Below, one piece after another: positions 8,700 to 14,380 of a stretch of 36,278 bases of DNA (its first letter is position 1; each line of letters begins with the position of its first letter). Origin of the DNA: a virus; IMG/VR virus record IMGVR_UViG_3300044640_000918, positions 1-36,278 of that record, one strand, 5' to 3'. The notes beneath the pieces were generated by a model, which saw only the letters and a program-made list of their open reading frames with translations, did no database searches and was not told the DNA's origin. The translations under genes and the position numbers were made by a program.

Positions 8700-9037
8700 T
8701 GACAATAGGAAAAGGTTTTAGAATCGAGGATTTATTAAACGGAAAGATTAACAAGGAAAATTTTAACATTGACTACTTACCAATGTGGCAAATGTTAGAT
8801 AACCTAGATAAGAAACTGCAAGGTGGACTTAGTTCCCTAAGCCACGAGGATATATGGAAAAGGATTTATGACTTTGCTATCATATCTGTGTCACTTGATA
8901 AGGCAGACATGCAGACTAGGATTGATAACTTAACGGAGCAAAACATTAAATGGTTCAGCCAAGCGGACGCACTACAGGCAGAGAACGAGAAATTAAAACA
9001 GCAACTCCAAGAGAAGCTGTCTTCCAACGTAAACTAA
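8699..9037 (+). CDS. Unknown protein with C-terminal coiled coil
   Basis: A 112-residue protein starting MTIGKGFRIEDLLNGKI, with a helical middle (SHEDIWKRIYDFAIISVSLDK) and a C-terminal heptad-rich coiled coil (about 78-108, TRIDNLTEQN then LQAENEKLKQQLQEKL). A longer frame from GTG 8687 exists. I chose ATG 8699 because it overlaps the polymerase stop as TAATG, like the other junctions here, and because the G-rich run at 8689-8696 then serves as ribosome site. No function is recognised. Its last 88 bases overlap the nuclease gene in another frame. Confidence 0.6.
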   Translation: MTIGKGFRIEDLLNGKINKENFNIDYLPMWQMLDNLDKKLQGGLSSLSHEDIWKRIYDFAIISVSLDKADMQTRIDNLTEQNIKWFSQADALQAENEKLKQQLQEKLSSNVN

Positions 9038-9312
9038 TTAAACTACTTCGGGCAATCCCTAACTCTTGGTGGACAGTAAAAGAAGCTAAGAGCCTAAGAG
9101 GATTGCCTGATATATTCGGGTGTATTAATGGTACGTTCATTGCTCTCGAATGCAAACGTAGCCTAGCAGAATCAAGGCACAACACAGGAAGAACTGTTCT
9201 ACAGAAAAAGATTCTAAATGATATAAGTAATGTTGGAGCTTACTCATCTTTTATCTACCCAGAAAACATGGAGGAAGTTCTTGAGGAACTGCGAGAAATG
9301 TCTAAAGAGTAA
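8950..9312 (+). CDS. PD-(D/E)XK nuclease, VRR-NUC-like
   Basis: A 120-residue small nuclease. The core reads REAVFQRKLIKLL (21-33, conserved first-helix acid E22), then GLPDIFGCINGTFIALECKR (51-70) with D54, E67 and K69 as the PD-ExK catalytic set, then QKKILNDISNVGAYS (about 85-99), the Q/K helix after the core. Proteins of this type act on branched DNA (VRR-NUC / Holliday resolvase-like) and often accompany phage replication genes. The ATG at 8950 has GGAG 11 bases upstream and puts 88 bases inside the preceding gene. The first 20 residues are not part of the fold, and no later ATG, GTG or TTG is available before the core, so the exact start is uncertain. Confidence 0.8.
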   Translation: MVQPSGRTTGREREIKTATPREAVFQRKLIKLLRAIPNSWWTVKEAKSLRGLPDIFGCINGTFIALECKRSLAESRHNTGRTVLQKKILNDISNVGAYSSFIYPENMEEVLEELREMSKE

Positions 9313-9319
9313 AGAGGAC

Positions 9320-9526
9320 ATGGCTTTCAAAGGACACTCCTTATATTGCAGACTATGTTCACTGTACTTAACCAAAGAAGAGAAGGCTAAAAGTGTAGAG
9401 CACGTCCGAGCTGTATCCAATAAGTATTACCAAGAGAAGTATTGGAGAAACAAAACAAGGGTACGTAACTCTAAGACATCTACTTCTTCATCTTCGGGCG
9501 TATGTCAAAGTTCTCAAGAAGCATAG
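9320..9526 (+). CDS. Small CxxC protein, last gene of the plus-strand block
   Basis: A 68-residue basic protein. H6 and the pair C10/C13 (GHSLYCRLCSLYL) with H30 could form one zinc site. The C-terminus is a serine/threonine-rich tail (KTSTSSSSGV). A longer frame begins at 9230 inside the nuclease gene. I chose ATG 9320 because AAAGAGG lies directly upstream, after the nuclease stop, and because the protein starts sensibly there. Its final 47 bases run antisense over the 3' end of the minus-strand metallopeptidase gene, so this is where the two transcription directions meet. Function unknown. Confidence 0.55.
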   Translation: MAFKGHSLYCRLCSLYLTKEEKAKSVEHVRAVSNKYYQEKYWRNKTRVRNSKTSTSSSSGVCQSSQEA

Positions 9527-9779
9527 TCGCATAGTTATTAACTATGAACTCATGTACTTCGTAGCTAATAGCTTGATTAATACTGACCCTGTAAAACATA
9601 GCATGACCACATTCATGTAGTAGGGTGTGTAATAATTCTCTATCTGTTTCGTGCATTTCATTTAATGTTATAATCAATTTATCAGGCTCATACTGACCCG
9701 CCACATTCAGTGGTAATTTATTACTAACAATCAGCTTAACTTTTAAACCAAATATCTTTAGCCACTTTGGTAACTTCAT
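9480..9779 (-). CDS. Small HExxH zinc metallopeptidase-like protein
   Basis: A 99-residue protein with the zinc-peptidase signature LLHTLLHECGHAMFYR (H55-E56-C-G-H59) and a likely third ligand at E74 in SYEVHEF. Before it is a short beta segment (KLIITLNEM) typical of the substrate-edge strand. It resembles minimal phage/plasmid metallopeptidases of the IrrE/ImmA-like or SprT-like kind, which cut or bind regulatory proteins; the substrate is unknown. A GTG at 9782 lengthens the frame by one codon. ATG 9779 is preferred because AGGAG (9790-9786) is then 6 bases away. It follows the HNH gene directly and is the last minus-strand gene, overlapping the end of the plus-strand block. Confidence 0.72.
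   Translation of the reverse strand: MKLPKWLKIFGLKVKLIVSNKLPLNVAGQYEPDKLIITLNEMHETDRELLHTLLHECGHAMFYRVSINQAISYEVHEFIVNNYATMLLENFDIRPKMKK
9530..9546. repeat. 17-base palindrome at the convergence point
   Basis: CATAGTTA-T-TAACTATG is a perfect inverted repeat with 8-base arms and a single central base. It lies 4 bases past the stop of the last plus-strand gene and inside the coding sequence of the metallopeptidase (encoding IVNNYATM). It could be a weak hairpin for plus-strand transcripts or an operator-like site. It is AT-rich and has no U-tract, so I do not call it a terminator. Confidence 0.35.
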
Positions 9780-9782
9780 CAC

Positions 9783-10154
9783 CTACTCCTGTTTCATTAA
9801 ATCTTTTTTGGAGATCACTTCCGATATTGATTTTACCTTTTCCAAGAACGCATCACCATGTAATGTACCTTTCAAAAAGTTACATGTAGAACAGCAGGAC
9901 TTTACATTGTCGAGGGTGTAACCCTTTGTATTATCGTATCTATCTATACCGTTTAGGTAGGCTGTTTTGTTTGCGCTAAGGTTTCCGTACCGTGTAACCT
10001 TGGGTGGCGTACCGCAGTAGAAGCAGTTACCCTTTACAAGATCCAAGAAGTCCTCTCTGCCTAATTCAAAGGGGAAGTTTTTTCGACGGGCGTTGTATTT
10101 ATATTGACTATAATGGCGGTTGATGGTAGATAGTTCTGTGCTTTTGGAAGGCAT
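9783..10154 (-). CDS. HNH endonuclease, probably free-standing homing type
   Basis: A 123-residue nuclease. Zinc knuckle C44-x2-C47 (NCFYCGTPP) pairs with C88-x2-C91 (CCSTCN). Between them lies the HNH core NGIDRYDNTKGYTLDNV (68-84), in which D71 replaces the first histidine as in many phage HNH enzymes, with N83 as the central asparagine. The N-terminal part is basic (HYSQYKYNARRKNF), suited to DNA contact. A longer frame starts at 10193, but its extra 13 residues read through a perfect hairpin. ATG 10154 has GGGGAG 8 bases upstream, so it is the real start. It sits past the late terminator with its own structured leader and next to the metallopeptidase gene, typical of a mobile gene inserted at an operon end. 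Confidence 0.85.
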   Translation of the reverse strand: MPSKSTELSTINRHYSQYKYNARRKNFPFELGREDFLDLVKGNCFYCGTPPKVTRYGNLSANKTAYLNGIDRYDNTKGYTLDNVKSCCSTCNFLKGTLHGDAFLEKVKSISEVISKKDLMKQE

Positions 10155-10157
10155 AAA

Positions 10158-10183
10158 GGCTACTCCCCATGCAAGGAGTAGCC
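10158..10183 (-). promoter_or_regulatory. RBS-sequestering hairpin of the HNH gene
   Basis: GGCTACTCC (10158-10166) and GGAGTAGCC (10175-10183) form a perfect 9-bp stem with an 8-base loop. In minus-strand RNA the 3' arm contains the GGAG ribosome site of the HNH gene, and the start codon follows 3 bases after the stem. Folding would hide the ribosome site. No U-tract follows, so it is not a terminator. T4 I-TevI is controlled by the same device; function here is inferred. Confidence 0.6.
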
Positions 10184-10255
10184 GACAACACATAGTCCTT
10201 CGGAGGAAGGCGTAATCAGCTACACGTCCTTGTGTATCTCATTGATTAATTATGT
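10184..10255 (-). other. Structured leader between late terminator and HNH gene
   Basis: No gene is seen. Two short hairpins lie here: CCTTC/GAAGG with a 4-base loop (10197-10210) and TACAC/GTGTA with a 6-base loop (10221-10236). With the flanking terminator and the ribosome-site hairpin they make four stems in about 130 bases. The stretch probably holds the promoter or processing site for the HNH transcript, but no clear -35/-10 pair is visible. Confidence 0.3.
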
Positions 10256-10284
10256 AATAGGGTTACATCAAATGCAACCCTATT
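10256..10284 (-). terminator. Hairpin terminator closing the late operon
   Basis: AATAGGGTTACAT (10256-10268) and ATGCAACCCTATT (10272-10284) form a 13-bp stem with a 3-base loop. The one non-Watson-Crick position is a G-U pair on the minus strand but an A-C mismatch on the plus strand, so the structure was kept for minus-strand RNA. It starts 4 bases after the stop of the kelch-like gene. The minus-strand tail is A/U-rich (TACATAATTAAT) rather than a pure U-run; the plus-strand tail (TTTAATTAAAT) could also stop plus transcripts. Confidence 0.6.
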
Positions 10285-10288
10285 TTAA

Positions 10289-11512
10289 TTAAATAAATAG
10301 TGGAGTTCTTAGCATCGTAGCAGATGTGTGTAGTAGGCAGTAGTAGAACTCTATTCCATCTGGCGATTTAATAACACAAGATTTATCCCCAACAACTACC
10401 GCACCTTGAGCAAACAGATACTGCGTTCCGTAAGGATCAACTCTGTTTAGAGTAGGATTAAACTTGTACATTCTGTTTGTGTTTTCTTTCATAAACACAA
10501 TCTCAGATTGCTGTGCCGATGCGTTTGATCTAATACCAAAAGAAGAACCTGTACTTATAGCTTCTGTGGCAGGGTGGTAAGTAACGGTAGACCAAGTGTT
10601 CGATGTCAAACTGTACTTGTAAAGAGTAGCAGAGTTAGACCCTCTGAAAAGGAATAAAGAGTTAGCGTCATTTGCAGGTAACCACTTGAGAGCTTGACCT
10701 GTACCTACTGCCGCAGGGATAGCGGGCATCGCAGGGTTACCAGCGTTAGCTGAAGTAGTAGCCCATGCGTTTGTGTTCACAGAGTATCTGTAGATAACAG
10801 TCGCGCCGTTACCAACTAGGTACATTTCATTATAGTATAATGCAGCAGAAGCGTTAGGAACTGAAGCAATCAAAGCAGCAACAGTGATCGACGTAGCCGA
10901 AGCCGCCGCCGCCGCAGTTAATACCGCTAGAACAGGCGCCGTATAAGTTCCAAAGTTTAGGATAGTACCGACAGGTAAAGCCACTGGTAATGCAGAAACA
11001 GATATAGAAGTAGCCCCTGCGTTAGCTAGTGCTGTAGTAGTAATTGTCTGTAATACTGGCGAGTGATACCCACCAATGTACCCATTGTAAAATGGTTCTG
11101 GGTAACTAATTTTAGCATCAGTACCAAACGTAGCAGGAATACCTGTTACAGAAAGGTTAGACCAAACGTTTGTTGCAATGTCATATCTGTTTAATACAGG
11201 AGCCGCTACCCCGTTAGAGATAAGCGCGTACACAGAGCCGTACACTTCCCCGTTAAACTGACCACCGATTTGCTTTGAGTATCTTACCGTAGTACCAACA
11301 CCAACAGTACCACCCGTAGGGTTAGCTAACTGTTGCCAAGCATTTGTCCACGTATCGTATCTCCAAAATGCTGTAGCTGAAAAAAGTATGTATATGAATC
11401 TTACGTTGTCGTCAGCCATAGTTACCCCTGCCGCAGAGTTGGCAGGTGCAGGTGCTAACTGCTCCCATACAGGAAGGTCAACCATTCTTAAATTGTTATT
11501 AACTACTGGCAT
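10289..11512 (-). CDS. Kelch-like beta-propeller tail/appendage protein
   Basis: A 407-residue protein, last in the late operon. At least four blades carry the kelch-like signature Y-D/S-x4-N-x-W: YDTWTNAW (52-59), YDIATNVW (110-117), YSVNTNAW (243-250) and YSLTSNTW (300-307), followed by a fifth weaker one (YKFNPTLNRV). Between blades two and three is an Ala/Thr/Ser-rich insert (about 155-225) holding two copies of a short beta motif, ATSISVSALPVALPVGTIL and ATSITVAALIASVP, like modules seen in other phage structural proteins. A propeller at the end of the fibre genes suggests a receptor- or glycan-binding role at the tail tip. The ribosome site TTAGGAG precedes the ATG. Confidence 0.7.
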   Translation of the reverse strand: MPVVNNNLRMVDLPVWEQLAPAPANSAAGVTMADDNVRFIYILFSATAFWRYDTWTNAWQQLANPTGGTVGVGTTVRYSKQIGGQFNGEVYGSVYALISNGVAAPVLNRYDIATNVWSNLSVTGIPATFGTDAKISYPEPFYNGYIGGYHSPVLQTITTTALANAGATSISVSALPVALPVGTILNFGTYTAPVLAVLTAAAAASATSITVAALIASVPNASAALYYNEMYLVGNGATVIYRYSVNTNAWATTSANAGNPAMPAIPAAVGTGQALKWLPANDANSLFLFRGSNSATLYKYSLTSNTWSTVTYHPATEAISTGSSFGIRSNASAQQSEIVFMKENTNRMYKFNPTLNRVDPYGTQYLFAQGAVVVGDKSCVIKSPDGIEFYYCLLHTSATMLRTPLFI

Positions 11513-11524
11513 AAATACTCCTAA

Positions 11525-11797
11525 TTATGAAACTGTTAAATTTCTTCTAAAGCCCATTTGCATATTCGATTGTGTCGTTGATTGGCTAGCCCCTGATGCA
11601 GTCATCGCTCCAATAGTATTACTAGAAATTGTAGCGTTGGCTACTGTAGCTGTAACAGTACCACTGACAGGTTGGGTAGTACCCGTTGGGTTGTTCTGTA
11701 CTCTTAGCTCTCCCGTAGTGGCAAAGGTTAATCTAGATATAGCCTTTAATACCACCTTTTCCAGTAAGCCTTGAAATATTGTACCTTTTGCAGCCAT
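11525..11797 (-). CDS. Small tail/appendage protein
   Basis: A 90-residue protein. A short helical N-terminus (GLLEKVVLKAISRL) is followed by a beta, Thr/Ser/Asn-rich part containing LRVQNNPTGTTQPVSGTVTA. The TQPVSxxGTV pattern also occurs in the 507-residue tail protein at 16638-18161, so the two may share a structural module. No enzyme motif is present. The ribosome site TTAGGAG lies inside the last codons of the upstream gene. Confidence 0.6.
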   Translation of the reverse strand: MAAKGTIFQGLLEKVVLKAISRLTFATTGELRVQNNPTGTTQPVSGTVTATVANATISSNTIGAMTASGASQSTTQSNMQMGFRRNLTVS

Positions 11798-11798
11798 G

Positions 11799-12209
11799 CT
11801 ATTCTCCTAATACTCTAAAGGTTGTACCGTTAGAAAACAATTCCACAAACTCTTCGTCAAATTCTAAGTCATAGAACTGTTCACCATCAATAAGTTCAGA
11901 TGAAAAGATTCTTACGGACGTGTTAAGAATTGTAGAGGTTTGTCTTTTAAGATAACACACCTTGTTTGCAACAGACGTTGCCGTTGGAAGTGTTATCGTA
12001 TATGTCGCGCTTGCGGGCACAACGTACACCATACTAAACTCTCCCGATGTAAGGGTAGCAGTTGTTGTCTTAATAGTTTCAATTAAACCACCGCCACCAA
12101 TGGCATCAACATAAGCCTTGGTTGCCGCATCTTGGGCAGAGGTAGGGTTAGGAAGGTTTGTAGCCTTCGATACCCCTTCAAAATCTAAGTCGGCTTTAAC
12201 TGCTATCAT
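11799..12209 (-). CDS. Tail fibre-like protein with short N-terminal attachment module
   Basis: A 136-residue protein. The N-terminus KADLDFEGVSKATNLPNPTSAQDAATKAYVDA carries the phage fibre pattern LP-P-xSAQDAATKxYVD, which forms trimeric connectors. The rest (about 45-136) is a small beta domain (VYVVPASATYTITLP, VCYLKRQTST), probably a fibre tip or chaperone-like head. The first 30 residues are clearly paralogous to those of the upstream 262-residue gene, whose stop overlaps this start (TAATG). The two therefore arose by duplication of the attachment module. Confidence 0.7.
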   Translation of the reverse strand: MIAVKADLDFEGVSKATNLPNPTSAQDAATKAYVDAIGGGGLIETIKTTTATLTSGEFSMVYVVPASATYTITLPTATSVANKVCYLKRQTSTILNTSVRIFSSELIDGEQFYDLEFDEEFVELFSNGTTFRVLGE

Positions 12210-12997
12210 TAGCTAATCACCAAGCATCTTAATGAGTTTAGTGCAGGTGCAGAAGAGAAATTTAATCTCACTACGTTTACACTCAATCTCTTAACGTCAC
12301 AAAGAACCGAGTCACCCGATGAAACAACGTTAACTTCTACTTGTACATCAAGAGAGTTTAAGTTGTGAGTAATGTCGTATTGAGTAGCAGAGCCATCACC
12401 AAATGTAGCTCCAAACTTCTTTAGTAACCCAGAGTAGTTTGCAAGTTTTAATGGAGTGATGAATCTAGCGTCGTCTGTTCCTGTGTTTGTTTCAGCTTGA
12501 GTAGCGATCTCTGCGATACCCGCGCTTGACTCTGAAGCGGCGGCTACAGTAGAACCGAAGACCACAAACGTAATTGCAGTTACACCTACTGTAGGGTTAA
12601 GAGCAGTTTGTCTGTATGTTACTCCTGCACTTGTCCCGTTAGCTACAGGGATAAGAGCATTGTTGAACTCGGCACTCGCGTTCATGTTAGCGGCTCTTGT
12701 CATTGCGACAGCGGCTCCGTTATAAACATAAAGCCCGTTCTCACTTGCAGTAGACTGAGCGCGAACTAGGATTAGATCATTGACAGCAGGGCTGTATGAA
12801 TCAATTGACGCACCAGGTGATGAAAGGTTTAAGTTAGCTTGTGTAGCTACAACAGCAGTTCCCTTGTCTTTTAACCCTTCAATCGCGGCATTTAACTGCC
12901 CAAAAGTAGCAGGTTGTTGAGCTGATACTGCGTCTGGTAGGTTAGAAATTCTTGAGACACTGTTAAAATCTAAGTCCGATAATACCAATTTACTCAT
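12209..12997 (-). CDS. Tail fibre-like protein
   Basis: A 262-residue protein. Residues 1-40 (LVLSDLDFNSVSRISNLPDAVSAQQPATFGQLNAA) are the same attachment module as in the next gene. The middle contains VATQANLNLSSPGASIDS and NGLYVYNGAAVAMTRAANMNASAEF, a phage fibre module that repeats in many tail proteins. This is followed by SSAGIAEIATQAETNTGTDDARFITPLKLANY, the typical shaft motif before a fibre tip. The C-terminal domain (THNLNSLDVQVEVNV onward) resembles that of the 102-residue gene just upstream. It probably forms a trimeric fibre binding the host surface. Confidence 0.78.
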   Translation of the reverse strand: MSKLVLSDLDFNSVSRISNLPDAVSAQQPATFGQLNAAIEGLKDKGTAVVATQANLNLSSPGASIDSYSPAVNDLILVRAQSTASENGLYVYNGAAVAMTRAANMNASAEFNNALIPVANGTSAGVTYRQTALNPTVGVTAITFVVFGSTVAAASESSAGIAEIATQAETNTGTDDARFITPLKLANYSGLLKKFGATFGDGSATQYDITHNLNSLDVQVEVNVVSSGDSVLCDVKRLSVNVVRLNFSSAPALNSLRCLVIS

Positions 12998-13009
12998 ATT
13001 TTTATTCCC

Positions 13010-13318
13010 TTAAAAAAGTCTAGCTCTTCCTGCAAAAGGTGAACTAAATGTTATTGTTAAATTATTACTGTCTATGTGTAGAACCTCAGCCACTACCTCA
13101 AGACCACCGCTAGAATAAACAGTCACATCAGGATTATATCCTAGATTATGCGCCACTGTCCACGTTGAACTAGCCACGGCTTGTACAAAATCAAAGGGTC
13201 TTATTGCAGAAGCAGGGTCCCTTACTATAGGGTCAACCTCTATTTTAAGAACAATCTCTTCTGCCACTTCAATAGCTAGAGGTATGTCTGGTAATGTAGG
13301 GTCATAAATAGTAGACAT
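13010..13318 (-). CDS. Small tail protein with fibre-tip-like domain
   Basis: A 102-residue protein. After a short N-terminal part, residues about 50-102 (WTVAHNLGYNPDVTVYSSGG, then NNLTITFSSPFAGRARL) form the small beta domain that ends many phage fibre proteins: H-N-L-G followed by a strand, a G-G turn, and a final F-P-x-x-G-x-A-x-L strand. The 262-residue fibre protein has a cousin of it (ITHNLNSLDVQVEV). It overlaps its upstream neighbour by one base (TAATG). It is probably a fibre tip or capping protein. Confidence 0.65.
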   Translation of the reverse strand: MSTIYDPTLPDIPLAIEVAEEIVLKIEVDPIVRDPASAIRPFDFVQAVASSTWTVAHNLGYNPDVTVYSSGGLEVVAEVLHIDSNNLTITFSSPFAGRARLF

Positions 13319-13647
13319 TAAAACAACCTTTTAACTACTGTTATAGCTTTAGTAGACTGAACTATTCTTCTTGTAGTTCCCCAATCTATTGTAACTTCAA
13401 TATCTCTCTCACCTAGTTTTATTAATGCAGATTTTGTATCTGATAAAACTACTTTGAATTTTCCTTTGATAGCATCAGTGACAACAACTTCTGCCGCAGA
13501 CAGTAGACACTCTACTGAACCACCAGAGGTAGCTAAAACTTTAAAAGAAATTTGCGTAGCCCCTGTTAAATCAATGTAAACGTCTTCGTTTATATCTTTT
13601 AAACCAAAGCTAATTTCTCTATCCTCTCCCTGCACAATTGTTATCAT
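13318..13647 (-). CDS. Ig-like beta domain protein of the tail region
   Basis: A 109-residue all-beta protein. It reads IVQGEDREISFGLKD, then YIDLTGATQISFKVLA, then a KGKFKVVLSDTKSALIK strand-loop and IEVTIDWGTTRRIVQ. The QGEDxxIxFxLKD...DLTGAxxIxFKV pattern matches small phage N-terminal baseplate/appendage Ig-like domains. It overlaps the upstream lipoprotein gene by 4 bases (ATGA). Structural, probably part of the appendage built with the following four gene products; no catalytic residues seen. Confidence 0.6.
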   Translation of the reverse strand: MITIVQGEDREISFGLKDINEDVYIDLTGATQISFKVLATSGGSVECLLSAAEVVVTDAIKGKFKVVLSDTKSALIKLGERDIEVTIDWGTTRRIVQSTKAITVVKRLF

Positions 13648-13943
13648 AGTGGTTTCTCCCTTACCTTTAAAATAAAATTCATATCATAAAGTGTTTTACA
13701 CATTTCTTTATCTTTAAATTCTGCCTCAATTTTGATCTGTTCGATCTCAGACTTAAGACAGATACCTAAAAACTTGCGAACGCATTTGTTATATTGCCAA
13801 ACAAACCCATCGCATTTCTCACTTAGGTCGTATGTCCGACTCTCTAAAGGCAGAAGTGAACTGCTTGCTAATGAGGTGCAACTGCTGTTCAACATGATCG
13901 AGATTAGCATTAGACCTTTTAGCACGTGGTTTGTTGTATTCAT
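13644..13943 (-). CDS. Lipoprotein of the lysis cassette, candidate outer-membrane spanin
   Basis: A 99-residue protein with an export signal (LKGLMLISIMLNSSC; cysteine 22). The lipobox is imperfect (N-S-S-C with L at -4), so lipidation is likely but not certain. The mature part has cysteines at C44, C53, C60 and C80 and a charged helix (EIEQIKIEAEFKDKE). Its first 125 bases overlap the preceding 78-residue gene in another frame. This is the nested architecture often seen for Rz/Rz1 spanins. AAGGA lies 8 bases before the ATG. Together with the amidase and small membrane proteins upstream it fits a role in disrupting the outer membrane. Confidence 0.55.
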   Translation of the reverse strand: MNTTNHVLKGLMLISIMLNSSCTSLASSSLLPLESRTYDLSEKCDGFVWQYNKCVRKFLGICLKSEIEQIKIEAEFKDKEMCKTLYDMNFILKVREKPL

Positions 13944-14055
13944 CTAACCAATCCTTTTGTAATTTGAGAACCTCATCGAGGTACTTGTTTGCCTCTTTAG
14001 TATTCCAGAGTTTTAATCCTTGAACCAAAACTTCAAACAGTACCCCGAGGTTCAT
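13819..14055 (-). CDS. Small helical protein of the lysis cassette
   Basis: A 78-residue amphipathic helical protein (VLFEVLVQGLKLWNTKEANKYL, then KLQKDWLDEYNKPRAKRSNA, then LDHVEQQLHLISKQF). There is a short hydrophobic start but no full membrane span. Similar small proteins occur beside holins in other phages, without known activity. Its ATG overlaps the stop of the 47-residue gene (TAATG), and its 3' part overlaps the lipoprotein gene. A cytosolic or membrane-surface partner of the spanin or holin is possible. Confidence 0.6.
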   Translation of the reverse strand: MNLGVLFEVLVQGLKLWNTKEANKYLDEVLKLQKDWLDEYNKPRAKRSNANLDHVEQQLHLISKQFTSAFRESDIRPK

Positions 14056-14198
14056 TACTTACCCGCTAATTTTTTAATTAAGTTAACACCTAATTGAAAA
14101 ATAGAGTTTGATTTTACACTAGGGATAAGAGCTAAAAGCTCAGATACTGCTAGTAAAAAAGCAAGAATCTCTACCTTGTGTGATAATACAACTTCCAT
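14055..14198 (-). CDS. Holin-like small hydrophobic protein (47 aa)
   Basis: A 47-residue protein read from the gap: MEVVLSHKVEILAFLLAVSE, then LLALIPSVKSNSIFQLGVNL, then IKKLAGK. One hydrophobic stretch (about residues 9-27) and an amphipathic C-terminal helix with a basic tail fit small phage holin-like proteins. A strong ribosome site AAGGAGAGG precedes the ATG and lies in the last codons of the 59-residue gene, and its stop overlaps the next ATG (TAATG). Position two genes after the endolysin supports a lysis role; holin activity is inferred. Confidence 0.6.
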   Translation of the reverse strand: MEVVLSHKVEILAFLLAVSELLALIPSVKSNSIFQLGVNLIKKLAGK

Positions 14199-14200
14199 AA

Positions 14201-14380
14201 CTACCTCTCCTTAATCGTTTTAACGTCCGTTCGGACTTCCTCAAGAACGCTTTTAATATGCTGAAGCGTTGTTTCCTGTACGGCATCAGCTTTTTTTAAA
14301 TCAATGATCCATATAAATGCTACTGCAAGACAGGGCAAAAAGATAGCCGTTAGGATAAATTCTGCGCCGATCTTTTTCAT
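14201..14380 (-). CDS. Small membrane protein, N-terminal span plus coiled coil (59 aa)
   Basis: A 59-residue protein read from the gap. Residues about 5-27 (GAEFILTAIFLPCLAVAFIWI) form one membrane span, and residues 28-59 (DLKKADAVQETTLQHIKSVL onward) a charged coiled coil ending KTIKER. This is the shape of an inner-membrane spanin or of a small class III holin. Its ATG overlaps the amidase stop (TAATG). With the two lipoproteins nearby it could supply the inner half of a two-component spanin. The topology, N-in with the coil outside, is assumed. Confidence 0.6.
   Translation of the reverse strand: MKKIGAEFILTAIFLPCLAVAFIWIIDLKKADAVQETTLQHIKSVLEEVRTDVKTIKER

Noticed and set aside
10155-10193. 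N-terminal extension MCCRLLLAWGVAF of the HNH protein
   Set aside because: It is the translation of the hairpin region, with no ribosome site upstream; ATG 10154 has one.
10181-10260. Possible tRNA on the minus strand in the leader of the HNH gene
   Set aside because: Only short stems form; the anticodon-like loop has 4 bases and no T-loop (TTCRA) sequence is present.
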